From the NCBI RefSeq assembly GCF_003696235.1, contig NZ_RFFJ01000008.1:1-64000 (forward strand): a stretch of DNA of 64,000 bases, given 5' to 3'. The position numbers were made by a program, and so were the translations under genes. Below are positions 33,654-42,394 of the stretch, one piece after another. The notes beneath the pieces are model-generated. The model made no database searches and had not been told where the DNA came from. It was given only the letters and a program-made list of their open reading frames with translations. This stretch comes from Streptomyces triticirhizae. Its GTDB lineage: Bacteria; Actinomycetota; Actinomycetes; Streptomycetales; Streptomycetaceae. Numbering within the stretch: the stretch's first letter is position 1; each line of letters starts with the position of its first letter.

Positions 33654-36446
33654 ATGACGACGGTGCCCAAGCGCAAGCTAATCGAGGTTGCGCTACCGCT
33701 CGAAGCGATCAATCGCGAGTCGATCCGGGAGAACTATATCTACAAGGGCAACCCATCGGGGGTGCACAAGTGGTGGGCCCAGCGACCGCTAGCAGCAGCC
33801 CGCGCAGTCCTCTTCGCGCAGCTGGTGGATGACCCTACGTCTCGCCCGGACAAGTTCCCGACGGAGGAGGCGGTCGCCGCCGAGCGAAAGGAACTGTTCG
33901 AACTCATCGAGCGCCTGGTGGTCTGGGAGAACACCAAGGACGACGCTCTTCTGCATAAAGCTTATGAGAAGATCCTCGAGTCCACTGACGGGAATCCTCC
34001 TCCGATCCTCGATCCGTTCGCGGGCGGCGGCTCCATTCCTCTGGAGGCTCAGCGACTCGGTCTCGAGGCACATGCCTCGGACCTCAACCCGGTGCCAGTC
34101 CTGATCAACAAGGCGCTGATCGAGATCCCGCCAAAGTGGGCCGGGCGCCCCCCAGTCTTTCCCGGCGCCGCGGAAGAGCATGTGGCTGACACATGGCCGA
34201 AGGCTTCGGGCTTGGCCGAGGATGTTCGACGCTATGGCGCATGGATGCGCGACGAGGCCGAGAAGCGGATCGGCTACCTGTATCCGAAGGCCAAGCTTGA
34301 CGACGGCAGCCAGGCCAATGTCATCGCCTGGATTTGGGCGAGGACAGTTCGCTGCCCGAACCCGGCATGCGGTATTCAGATGCCTTTGGCCAGGTCATGG
34401 TGGCTTGGCAAGAAGAAGGGGAAGGAAGCATACGTAATCCCGAAAGTGCACGACGGCCACGTCACTTTCGGTATCGGCAGCGATCTGAAGGATGCGCCGA
34501 AGAATGATAACGACGGCACAGTGCGGCGCTCTGGGGCCGTGTGTATCGGATGTGGAGATACAGTACCGCTTTCCTATGTGCGAAAGGAAGGAAAATCTGG
34601 CCGCATCGATTGCAAGCTGATGGCCATCGCTGCGGAAGGGAAGCGGCGACGGGTTTACCTTCCCCCGAGCGACGAGCATGAGAAATGTGCGCGCGTCCCA
34701 CGGCCGGATAATTTTCCGGATACGGAGCTCCCAGAGGCGGCTTTGGGATTCCGTGTTCAGAGTTACGGGATGACCCGCCACGCTGACCTCTTCACTGATC
34801 GACAACTCACCGCTGCTGTAACGTTTAGCGATCTGGTGCGCGAGGTTCGGCAGACCGTAAAAAACGATGCAATAAATGCTGGTATGCCAGAAGGGGAAAA
34901 CCTGGAACAAGCTGGCGCGGGAGCTGAGGCTTACGCTGATTCGGTAGCCACCTATCTTGCTTTCGCGTTGAGTAAGTTCGTTGACTACAATTGCGCATTG
35001 GCTGTCTGGTATCCAAAGGAAGATCGACCAAAAAACCTGTTTGCGCGTCAGGCGATTCCTTTCGTTTGGGATTTTCCGGAAGTTGCACCCCTGGCGGACC
35101 TGGGAGGCTCTTGGAGTGGGAGCATCCGCGTCGTATCTGAGGCTCTTCTGGGGGCCCCCGCAGTCGAGCCTATTGGAGAAGTTCGACAGGCGAATGCTGC
35201 CGCGCGAAACTACCCTTCAGGTATGGTGATCTCCACAGATCCTCCGTACTATGACAACATTGGCTATGCGGATCTCTCGGACTTCTTTTACGTCTGGTTG
35301 CGGCGATCCCTGGGCGATGTCTACACAGAACTCCTCGGGGTAATGCTGACGCCGAAAGCGGAAGAACTTGTCGCTGATGAATTTCGGCACGGGGGAAAGA
35401 AGGGAGCCGAGAGATTTTTTGAGCGTGGATTCGAGAAGGTGTTTGAGAGTGCCAGGAAAGGCTACTCGGAGAACTTTCCGATCACTGTTTATTATGCCTT
35501 CAAGCAATCTGAATCCACTGATGAAGGGGAGGCGTCGACAGGCTGGGAAACCTTGCTCGCAGGAATGATTCGTGCCGGTTGGTCTGTGACAGGCACTTGG
35601 CCAATGCGTACCGAACGTGCTGGCCGGACACGTCACATCTCAAGTAATGCTCTAGCGTCGTCAATCGTTCTTGCTTGCCGACCCCGACCAGAAGATGCCC
35701 CAACAACCACTCGTCGGGCATTCCTCGCTGCGCTAAAAGACGAGATGCCCTTGAAGCTCAACGAGTTGCAGCAAGGCTCCATTGCCCCTGTTGACCTCGC
35801 ACAGGCTGCGATTGGCCCGGGAATGTCAGTTTTCTCCCGCTATGATCAGGTTCTAGAGGCCGACGGTAGCCCTATGTCCGTGCGTACTGCTCTTACGCTC
35901 ATCAACCAGATCCTCGACGAGGTGCTGTCCGAGCAGGAGGGGGACTTCGATGCCGATACTCGGTTTTGCGTGCAGTGGTTCAAACACTTCGGCTGGAACG
36001 ATGGAACGTTCGGTGACGCCGACAACATGGCTCGAGGCCGGAACACCTCGGTCGAGGGTGTGCAGCGGGGAGGGGTGTTCCGGGCTGTAGCCGGCAAGGC
36101 GCGCCTCATCCCATTCTCCGAGATGCCCTCTGACTGGCACCCTGAGGCAGACGAGCGCATCAGCCTCTGGGAAGTGGTCCTCCATCTCGCCAAGGCGCTC
36201 GACGAGGAAGGTGGGGAAGCCGCCGCCCGCCTCATGGCCGCAGCTCGCGCTCGGGTGGACATGGATGCGGCTCAGGAGCTCGCGTACCTGCTTTTCTCCA
36301 TCTGTGAGAAGCGTGGCCTCGCGCAGGAGGCGATCCTCTTCAACGGCCTCGGCCAGTCCTGGTCCGACCTGACAGCCGCGTCCCGCAAGCAGGCAGTCGC
36401 GAAGCCCAAGGCCGTTCAGGATGGGTTTGCATTCGGTGAGGAATAG
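33654..36446 (+). CDS. DUF1156 adenine-specific DNA methylase (operon A)
   Basis: 930 residues from ATG 33654, where KLIEVALPLEAINRESIREN begins the DUF1156 domain; the frame is open 114 bases further upstream without a better start. SAM motif I ILDPFAGGGSIPL (121-126 core) and catalytic TDPPYYDN (DPPY about 529-532), diagnostic of N6-adenine or N4-cytosine methylation. Two CXXC-like zinc-ribbon pieces lie between (CPNPACGI, CIGCGD). DUF1156/COG1743 enzymes associate with DUF499 ATPases and SNF2 helicases in predicted restriction systems. The gene is mosaic: roughly 34.4-35.7 kb is near 50% GC by eye, far below its ends. Confidence 0.9.
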   Translation: MTTVPKRKLIEVALPLEAINRESIRENYIYKGNPSGVHKWWAQRPLAAARAVLFAQLVDDPTSRPDKFPTEEAVAAERKELFELIERLVVWENTKDDALLHKAYEKILESTDGNPPPILDPFAGGGSIPLEAQRLGLEAHASDLNPVPVLINKALIEIPPKWAGRPPVFPGAAEEHVADTWPKASGLAEDVRRYGAWMRDEAEKRIGYLYPKAKLDDGSQANVIAWIWARTVRCPNPACGIQMPLARSWWLGKKKGKEAYVIPKVHDGHVTFGIGSDLKDAPKNDNDGTVRRSGAVCIGCGDTVPLSYVRKEGKSGRIDCKLMAIAAEGKRRRVYLPPSDEHEKCARVPRPDNFPDTELPEAALGFRVQSYGMTRHADLFTDRQLTAAVTFSDLVREVRQTVKNDAINAGMPEGENLEQAGAGAEAYADSVATYLAFALSKFVDYNCALAVWYPKEDRPKNLFARQAIPFVWDFPEVAPLADLGGSWSGSIRVVSEALLGAPAVEPIGEVRQANAAARNYPSGMVISTDPPYYDNIGYADLSDFFYVWLRRSLGDVYTELLGVMLTPKAEELVADEFRHGGKKGAERFFERGFEKVFESARKGYSENFPITVYYAFKQSESTDEGEASTGWETLLAGMIRAGWSVTGTWPMRTERAGRTRHISSNALASSIVLACRPRPEDAPTTTRRAFLAALKDEMPLKLNELQQGSIAPVDLAQAAIGPGMSVFSRYDQVLEADGSPMSVRTALTLINQILDEVLSEQEGDFDADTRFCVQWFKHFGWNDGTFGDADNMARGRNTSVEGVQRGGVFRAVAGKARLIPFSEMPSDWHPEADERISLWEVVLHLAKALDEEGGEAAARLMAAARARVDMDAAQELAYLLFSICEKRGLAQEAILFNGLGQSWSDLTAASRKQAVAKPKAVQDGFAFGEE

Positions 36447-36534
36447 TGGCTGAACCGGCCGCTCGATCGTCCAGCGGCGTAGCACGATAGATACCGGCAC
36501 AGCAACGACGGGAACACGAGGGCGAGGACAGGCG

Positions 36535-39500
36535 ATGGCGACGAGCAACCGCGAGCGTGTAGGCAACGGCTTCGAACTGTTGGCAGAGGGGCTGGGGCCC
36601 TTCGTCGACGAAGTCATGACAGCCGCAACACCCAACGGGCAGGACTGGGTCAAGGTGCTCGAAGCGCGCGACGCCCAGAAATTCGGCACGAACCGAACCT
36701 ACTCGAAGTCGGACCCGGCCGTGCAGCTCAAGGTCATCACCGAGGAGTGGCGGGCTGGGTTTAAGGACCGGCTCTCCCGAGGCGAGCAGTCCATCGCATC
36801 GCTTCTCCGGGACCATCGGAACAAATGGGCCCACAACGAGCGGTACAACCCCGATGACGCGTCCCATGTCCTAGACCTGATCGAGCGCCTGCTCACGGCT
36901 GTTGGTGACACCCACCGGGCTGCGGCCGTGCGCAAGGAGAAGAAAAACCTCCTGCGGGCCATGCATGACGCGGAGACCCGCGAGGCGGTCAGGGAGTCTG
37001 TTCGCACAGCAGTCGGAGTCCCCGGCATGGTTGGCAGGGGGCAGACCATCAAGCCATGGCGCGAGGTCATTCGTCCGCACCGAGATGTGGCGGCAGGCCG
37101 ATACGCCTCCGCTGAGTTCGCGGCCGACCTCGACGGAGTGAGCCGTAACGAGGGGGGCGAGGAGTACGTACATCCAGTCCGCTTCTTCGAACGTACCTAC
37201 CTCACTGCCGGCCTGCGGAACCTACTGTCTCTGGCCGCCCGACGACTATCCGGCGACGCTAGCGCGGACCCTGTCATCAACCTCCAGACTAACTTCGGTG
37301 GTGGCAAGACCCACTCGATGCTGGCTCTGTATCACTTGGCCTCCGGTACACCTCTCGCGGAATTCCCTCAGGACCTGTACGACGTAATCGCGGAGACTGA
37401 AGTCGTCTGGGATGGCATCGGCGAGATTAAACGTGTCACGCTTGTCGGGAACCGTATCAGCGCAGCTGACGGCGAAACCAAGGACGATGGGACGCACGTC
37501 AACACGCTGTGGGGCGAACTCGCCTGGCAGCTCGGCGGCCGAGAGGCCTACGAGAAGGTCGCGGCGGCAGATGAGGCTGGCACTAACCCGGGGCGCGCTC
37601 TCCAGGAACTCATCGCCGTGCACAGTCCATGCCTCATCCTCATCGACGAGTGGGTCGCCTACGCTCGCGAGCTGTACGCCAAGGACAACCTTCCCGCAGG
37701 CACCTTCGACAGTCAGTTCACGTTTGCTCAGACCCTCACCGAAGCTGTCAAGGCAGTGCCGGGTGCGCTGCTCGTCGTGTCCATCCCTGCCTCAGACAAG
37801 GCAGACGGCAGCGACGATGACGCCACCGGCGCCAGTGACCTCGAGATCGGCGGCCTCCACGGCAAGGCAGCACTCAAGCGGCTGCAGAATGTGGTTCGTC
37901 GCGTCGCCTATCCTTGGCAGCCTGCCACCGCACAGGAATCCTTCGAGATCGTCCGCCGACGGCTCTTCGAAGAGACTGATGCTGACGGCAGGGCTGAAAT
38001 CGGAGCCGTTGCTAGGCAGTTCATCGAGTTCTATCGTTCCAAGCACGGCGAGTTCCCGCGTGAATGCTCCGAATCCGCCTACGAGGACCGAATCAAGGCG
38101 GCTTACCCGATACACCCCGAGCTCTTCGACCGCCTGTACAAGGATTGGTCTACCCTCGAGCGCTTCCAGCGCACACGTGGTGTGCTGCGCATGATGAGCA
38201 CCGTCGTTCATGCACTCTGGGAAGCGAATGACCCGAGCCCGCTCATTATGCCTGGCTCGATTCCACTCCAAGATCCCAGGGTTGTCAGTGAGCTCAACCA
38301 GTATCTCGATGATGAGTGGAAGGTCATTATCTCAACGGATGTGGACGGCGAGGGCTCCATCCCGGTCCGCATCGACGAGGAACGCACCACCTTCGGCCAG
38401 CGACGCCTCACGCGTCGCCTTGCCCGGACGGTTTTCTTCGGCTCCGCGCCCACTCTCAACAGCGATCACAAGGGCATCGACCGGCAGTACGTATGGCTGG
38501 GAGTCGCCATCCCAGGTGACACCATCGGAAACTTCGGTTCCGCTCTGGACCTCCTCAGCCAGCGCACCACCTTCTTCTATCCGGAAAACGGCCGTTATTA
38601 CTACAGCACCCAGGCGTCCATCGCTCGCTACGTTCAGGACCGGGCTGAAGCGCTTCGGGGCCGTCCCGAAGAGGTATGGGCGGAGATCGCGGAGCGGCTG
38701 CGCCGGGACCAGATGAAGTCAACGGGCCACTTCGCCCGAGTACATCCCGCTCCTGAAGGAACTGACGGCGTACCCGACTACGAAGAGGCTCGCCTGGTCC
38801 TCCTCCACCCCAGATTCTTCCACAGTAAGTCACAGAAGGAGACCAAGGCACTCGATTTCGTTGCTAAGTGCCTCAAGCAACGCGGCTCGTCTCAGCGTAT
38901 CAACGTGAACCAGTTGGCGTTCCTTGCTCCTGATGAGCGGCGGCTCTTGGAATTGGAGGACGCCGTCCGTGACTACTTGGCGTGGAAGGAAGCGTACGCA
39001 GGTCGTGGTGAAACCGGTCTGAACCTTACTGCTCAGCAAGCCAGTCTTGCTGAGACCCGTTGCGCGCAGGCCGATGTAACAGTCAACCTGAGAATCTCGG
39101 GAACCTACACATGGCTTATTGTTCCCGAACAATTGCGTGGCGACCGCGAGTATGAGCTCAGGCCGTTGCGCTGTGAGGGCAGCGAGGACCGGCTCGCTGT
39201 GAGGGCTTCGAAGGTCCTCGTTGATGCAGGACTATTCACCGTCGAGTTCGGAACGCGCAACCTTCGCCGGGACCTGGACACTCACCTGCGTTCAGTCTGG
39301 GAAACTGGTGAAGTCTCGCTTGGTGCGCTGTGGGGCTATTACCGCAAGCACCCCTATCTGATGCGACTCAGGGACCGGTCGGTCTTGGAGCAGGCCATGC
39401 TTGCTGTGTTGTCGGATGGCATCACATGGGAGGCAGAAGGGTTCGCCCTTGCCGAGGGGCACGACGAGACGAGCGGTGCCTACGTCGGTCTCGCCCTCCC

Positions 39501-39990
39501 GATGCAGAACTCCTTCGGCCCGCTCACGGATGCAACGCTGCTTGTACGGCCGGAGCGGGCGAACGAACAGCGTCAGCGTGAGTTGGCTGCAGCTGCCCAA
39601 GCGGAAGCGGCACGACAGGAGGCCGAAGCACGCGCCGCATCAGCCGGGCCCCTGGCTTCACCGACAGTCGATCGTCCGACTGGTGACGGTGGCAGGCTCA
39701 GTGCCGACACTACGACGCCCGCACTTTCGGAGGCCACTGCGCCGGAGCCTGTACGCAACGTCAGGTTCTTCGGTTCGTATCCAGTAGACGCAGAGCGTAG
39801 CGGTCGTGACTTCGCCAAGTTCGTCGACGAAATCCTTCCCCACCTCCGGTCTGCATCGGGTGCTGAGGTCAAGATCCGGCTGGAAGTCGAGGCACGCTGT
39901 CAGGACGGCTACCCGAACGACAAGGTTCGCACGGTTACGGAGAACGCCCGGACTTTGAAGTTCGATCAGTATGGCTTCGAAGACGAGTAG
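36535..39990 (+). CDS. DUF499 ATPase with Swt1-like HEPN N terminus (operon A)
   Basis: 1151 residues from ATG 36535. Residues 1-110 form a helical domain ending with RNKWAH (Arg95-x4-His100), the catalytic motif layout of HEPN ribonucleases. The DUF499 ATPase follows: PVINLQTNFGGGKTHSMLALYHLA (Walker A about 253-261) and CLILIDEWVAYARELY (Walker B), then TLLVVSIPAS-like sensor strands (PGALLVVSIPASDK). The last 200 residues include a variable Ala/Gln linker and a conserved C-terminal domain (FFGSYPVDAERSGRDFAKFV to VRTVTENARTLKFDQYGF). Last gene of operon A, followed by a perfect hairpin terminator. Confidence 0.88.
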   Translation: MATSNRERVGNGFELLAEGLGPFVDEVMTAATPNGQDWVKVLEARDAQKFGTNRTYSKSDPAVQLKVITEEWRAGFKDRLSRGEQSIASLLRDHRNKWAHNERYNPDDASHVLDLIERLLTAVGDTHRAAAVRKEKKNLLRAMHDAETREAVRESVRTAVGVPGMVGRGQTIKPWREVIRPHRDVAAGRYASAEFAADLDGVSRNEGGEEYVHPVRFFERTYLTAGLRNLLSLAARRLSGDASADPVINLQTNFGGGKTHSMLALYHLASGTPLAEFPQDLYDVIAETEVVWDGIGEIKRVTLVGNRISAADGETKDDGTHVNTLWGELAWQLGGREAYEKVAAADEAGTNPGRALQELIAVHSPCLILIDEWVAYARELYAKDNLPAGTFDSQFTFAQTLTEAVKAVPGALLVVSIPASDKADGSDDDATGASDLEIGGLHGKAALKRLQNVVRRVAYPWQPATAQESFEIVRRRLFEETDADGRAEIGAVARQFIEFYRSKHGEFPRECSESAYEDRIKAAYPIHPELFDRLYKDWSTLERFQRTRGVLRMMSTVVHALWEANDPSPLIMPGSIPLQDPRVVSELNQYLDDEWKVIISTDVDGEGSIPVRIDEERTTFGQRRLTRRLARTVFFGSAPTLNSDHKGIDRQYVWLGVAIPGDTIGNFGSALDLLSQRTTFFYPENGRYYYSTQASIARYVQDRAEALRGRPEEVWAEIAERLRRDQMKSTGHFARVHPAPEGTDGVPDYEEARLVLLHPRFFHSKSQKETKALDFVAKCLKQRGSSQRINVNQLAFLAPDERRLLELEDAVRDYLAWKEAYAGRGETGLNLTAQQASLAETRCAQADVTVNLRISGTYTWLIVPEQLRGDREYELRPLRCEGSEDRLAVRASKVLVDAGLFTVEFGTRNLRRDLDTHLRSVWETGEVSLGALWGYYRKHPYLMRLRDRSVLEQAMLAVLSDGITWEAEGFALAEGHDETSGAYVGLALPMQNSFGPLTDATLLVRPERANEQRQRELAAAAQAEAARQEAEARAASAGPLASPTVDRPTGDGGRLSADTTTPALSEATAPEPVRNVRFFGSYPVDAERSGRDFAKFVDEILPHLRSASGAEVKIRLEVEARCQDGYPNDKVRTVTENARTLKFDQYGFEDE

Positions 39991-40027
39991 CTGATCAGGG
40001 GGGAGTCACCGACTCCCCCCTGATCAG
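39991..40027 (+). terminator. perfect hairpin terminator of operon A
   Basis: Seventeen-bp perfect stem: CTGATCAGGGGGGAGTC (39991-40007) and GACTCCCCCCTGATCAG (40011-40027), with a 3-base loop. It begins at the base after the ATPase stop codon and serves both strands. Confidence 0.92.
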
Positions 40028-40623
40028 CTGGGCTCGTCCCGTTGTGAGATCGGCTCCAGCCACGTGCGGGCGTGAAACGAGGGAGTCAGCGGCGGGTCAC
40101 TTGACGGCGACGATGTAGATGCTGCCTCGCCGCCTCATGCGCTCGCCGCGCTAGCGGCTAAGCGGATGGTGCCCCGCGGATTGGACTGCAGTCAGCATCT
40201 TCGCTGGCTCCGGGACGGTCTCACCGCTCCGAGAAGAGCAACGTTGGCTCGGCCCTCCCTGTCAGTCTGTGGTGATACACCCGGCATGCAGGTCAACCTT
40301 CCTGGGCGATACAGGAGCCTCACACCCCAGATGACCAGCACGAACGGCCCAGTAGCCGGGCCTGAGGATCCGGCTACCGAGACCGGCCCGGTCCCGCTTC
40401 CCGCCGGAGTGCAAGCTGCGCGTGGTCGTTGAGTATGACGCCGTCCCGGCCTGAGCGGCTCTACCACCCTGGCGGGCCGCACCGGATGCCGGGGGCCTGG
40501 CCGGCGCACCAGCCAGGCACGGCCGAAGATTGCCGCGGAAGCTGCGGAGCTGTAGCCGCTGCGGAAGGGGGTGGCCCGGACGGGAGCGCTTCTGCGCTGG
40601 CACCGAGCCAGGGCGCTGGGCGG
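40028..40623. other. gene-free stretch between operon A and the Mrr gene
   Basis: No convincing gene. The part from about 40480 to 40623 resembles 62860-62965 next to the Mrr relic (shared words such as GCACCAGCC and CACGGCCGAAG), so both are 3' flanks of an ancestral Mrr gene. Confidence 0.55.
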
Positions 40624-41340
40624 TCAGCTGGCGGGCCTCTTCCTACGGTCGCGCCTGGGATCGCCGTACGTCTTCTTCCAGGTTTTGAGGTGCTTCCGGT
40701 CGCCCTGGCCGCCGACGCCTGCCTGGAGGACGTAATCCAGACGGGAGCCCTTGAGCCACGAGGCGAAGAGGTTGCGGCCGATGACGATGATGTCGTTGTC
40801 GTTCGCGTACTTCTCGGCATCGGTGGTGAATCTGGTGTTCGTCACGAAGATCGCGACATCGGCCGCGAAACTGGTCCGAGCCCCCAACAGGTCTCGCATG
40901 TCATGGCTGACGACCGACCGGTGCGTGGCGAAGTGCTTGCACTGGACCACCATCGAGCGACCGTCCGGCAGCACGCCCGCCACGTCCCTGCCCAGGTCCC
41001 CCTTTCCGCCGACCCACTCGACCTCGGTGCAGCCGCCCTCGCGGAGCATTGCGGCCACCATCCGCTCGAAGTCCTGCCAGTGCAGCTTGTCCACCTTCTC
41101 CAGCGTGCGGTTGGCATCCAGCACCCGCTGCTCCGCCCGGAACACCGCGTCCTTGGCGCGTATCTCCCGGTGGGTGCGCCAGCCCCACCACACCAGGGCC
41201 CCGACGCCGGCCAGCCCCACCGCCGCGAGCACGAACGGCCAGATCCGCGACCAGAAGATCACCACCGCCGCCAGCAGTGCGATGCCGGCGGCCGTTAACC
41301 GTCGGTTCCGCCTGCGCCGCCGTCCACGCCGCCGAGCCAT
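40624..41340 (-). CDS. membrane-anchored Mrr-type restriction endonuclease
   Basis: 238 residues from ATG 41340, preferred because GGAGGGGG lies at the right distance; ATG 41349 abuts it. The N terminus is very basic (ARRRGRRRRRNRR), then two hydrophobic segments (LTAAGIALLAAVVIFW and FVLAAVGLAGVGALVWWGW). The C terminus is an Mrr_cat domain: LHWQDFERMVAAMLREGGCTEVEWVGGKGDLGRDVAGVL, with Asp and then MVVQCKHF (Q-x-K), and FVTNTRFTTDAEKYA. Mrr-like enzymes cut modified DNA; two membrane helices would hold it at the inner membrane. It is convergent with operon A and transcribed alone. A relic of the same gene is at 62966. Confidence 0.85.
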   Translation of the reverse strand: MARRRGRRRRRNRRLTAAGIALLAAVVIFWSRIWPFVLAAVGLAGVGALVWWGWRTHREIRAKDAVFRAEQRVLDANRTLEKVDKLHWQDFERMVAAMLREGGCTEVEWVGGKGDLGRDVAGVLPDGRSMVVQCKHFATHRSVVSHDMRDLLGARTSFAADVAIFVTNTRFTTDAEKYANDNDIIVIGRNLFASWLKGSRLDYVLQAGVGGQGDRKHLKTWKKTYGDPRRDRRKRPAS

Positions 41341-41413
41341 CAGCCTCATCCCCCTCCGATCCCGTCACCGACACCAAGCGTGGACGAGAAGCCACTCAGC
41401 GCGAAAGAGGCCC

Positions 41414-42394
41414 TCAATGCTGCACTCCCAGCTCCGCCTCAAGGACACGCGTTGCCTCGGGCCATGGCACCGGGAGGGCCGTGACAGCGCTCCAGAACTC
41501 GTGGTGCGCTCGGATGGCGGCGCTGAAGCCGAAAGGTGAGTGGTCTGCGGGGACCGTGGCCAGGACGCGGCGGGCGATGCTGCCGGCGCCGCGCGCCGTG
41601 GGGGTGATGCCGTTGCCGAGGAGGAGGGTGGCCGTGCGGAGTGCGTCGAGGACGTTGGGGGGCGCGGTGCGGGTCCATCGGCCGAAGATGAGGTCTCGCC
41701 ACGGCTGGCGAGAGCGGGCCCAGGCGAGGCGTTCGAGAGCGGTGCCGAGGTCTACGGCCATGAGCGCGGGGTTCGTGGCGTTCCAGAGGAGCACGATGTC
41801 GCCGAGGGGCAGGTCGGCGTGTCGGAACCGGAGAGTAATGCCCTCGACTTCGTGGCGGCGCCAGACGGTGAGGCGTCCGTGCACGCTGATGTGCCGGGCG
41901 TGCAGGCCGAGGCGGGACAGGACGGTCAGCCACTCGTCGAGGATCGTGGCGTACTCGGCGATGTCCTGGATGGGCTCGACGCGGGAGACGTTGACGAATG
42001 AGGTCAGGAAGCCGTCGCGGAGCACGCCGTCGGCGTCGCGTTGGCCCGTGAAGCGGACCACCGGTTGGGGCAGGAAGCCGCGGCGGTGGGTGACGGGGCG
42101 CCCGTCTTTGAGCAGAGGGTCGAGGGCTTGGACGGCTGAGATGGTGAGTTCGGTCTGTCGGCCCCAGCGCAGCGGCAGGCAGGGGGCGCGGGGGACTCCC
42201 TGCGCGGCGAATGCCTTCTCGATCATGGCCAGGAACTCGGGCCAGGTGGGTGCGCGTCGAGGTGGGTGGTAGGGGCTGCCGCGGTCGCGGTGGCGGATCT
42301 CCAGGTGGTCGCCGTCGGTCGTGTGCTCCCAGCGCGAGCCCAGGGCTTTGCGGAGCAGGGCGGGCAGGTGGGCGGGTACCGATGTCGTCAGCAC
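41414..42394 (-). CDS. unknown protein, last gene of the SerRS cluster
   Basis: 326 residues from GTG 42394, overlapping the glycosyltransferase stop by seven bases. Family not recognised. Visible blocks: LRWGRQTELTISAVQALDPLL, RRGFLPQPVVRFTGQRDADGVLRDGFLTSFVNVS, and HISVHGRLTVWRRHEVEGITLRFRH. The block with Phe-Leu-Thr-Ser-Phe-x-Asn is the kind seen in tRNA synthetase-like or editing domains, but that comparison is only suggestive. It is read as the 3' gene of the operon because of the overlap. No membrane segments. Confidence 0.7.
   Translation of the reverse strand: MLTTSVPAHLPALLRKALGSRWEHTTDGDHLEIRHRDRGSPYHPPRRAPTWPEFLAMIEKAFAAQGVPRAPCLPLRWGRQTELTISAVQALDPLLKDGRPVTHRRGFLPQPVVRFTGQRDADGVLRDGFLTSFVNVSRVEPIQDIAEYATILDEWLTVLSRLGLHARHISVHGRLTVWRRHEVEGITLRFRHADLPLGDIVLLWNATNPALMAVDLGTALERLAWARSRQPWRDLIFGRWTRTAPPNVLDALRTATLLLGNGITPTARGAGSIARRVLATVPADHSPFGFSAAIRAHHEFWSAVTALPVPWPEATRVLEAELGVQH

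Noticed and set aside
28085-39990. Classification as DISARM
   Set aside because: There is an SNF2 helicase and a methylase, but no drmA/drmB (DUF1998) pair or PLD-type drmC; DUF499 is not a DISARM component. The DUF1998-like helicase at 1571 is a core gene far away.
28085-39990. Classification as BREX or Pgl
   Set aside because: No PglZ phosphatase, BrxL protease or PglW kinase. The ATPase is DUF499, not BrxC/PglY.
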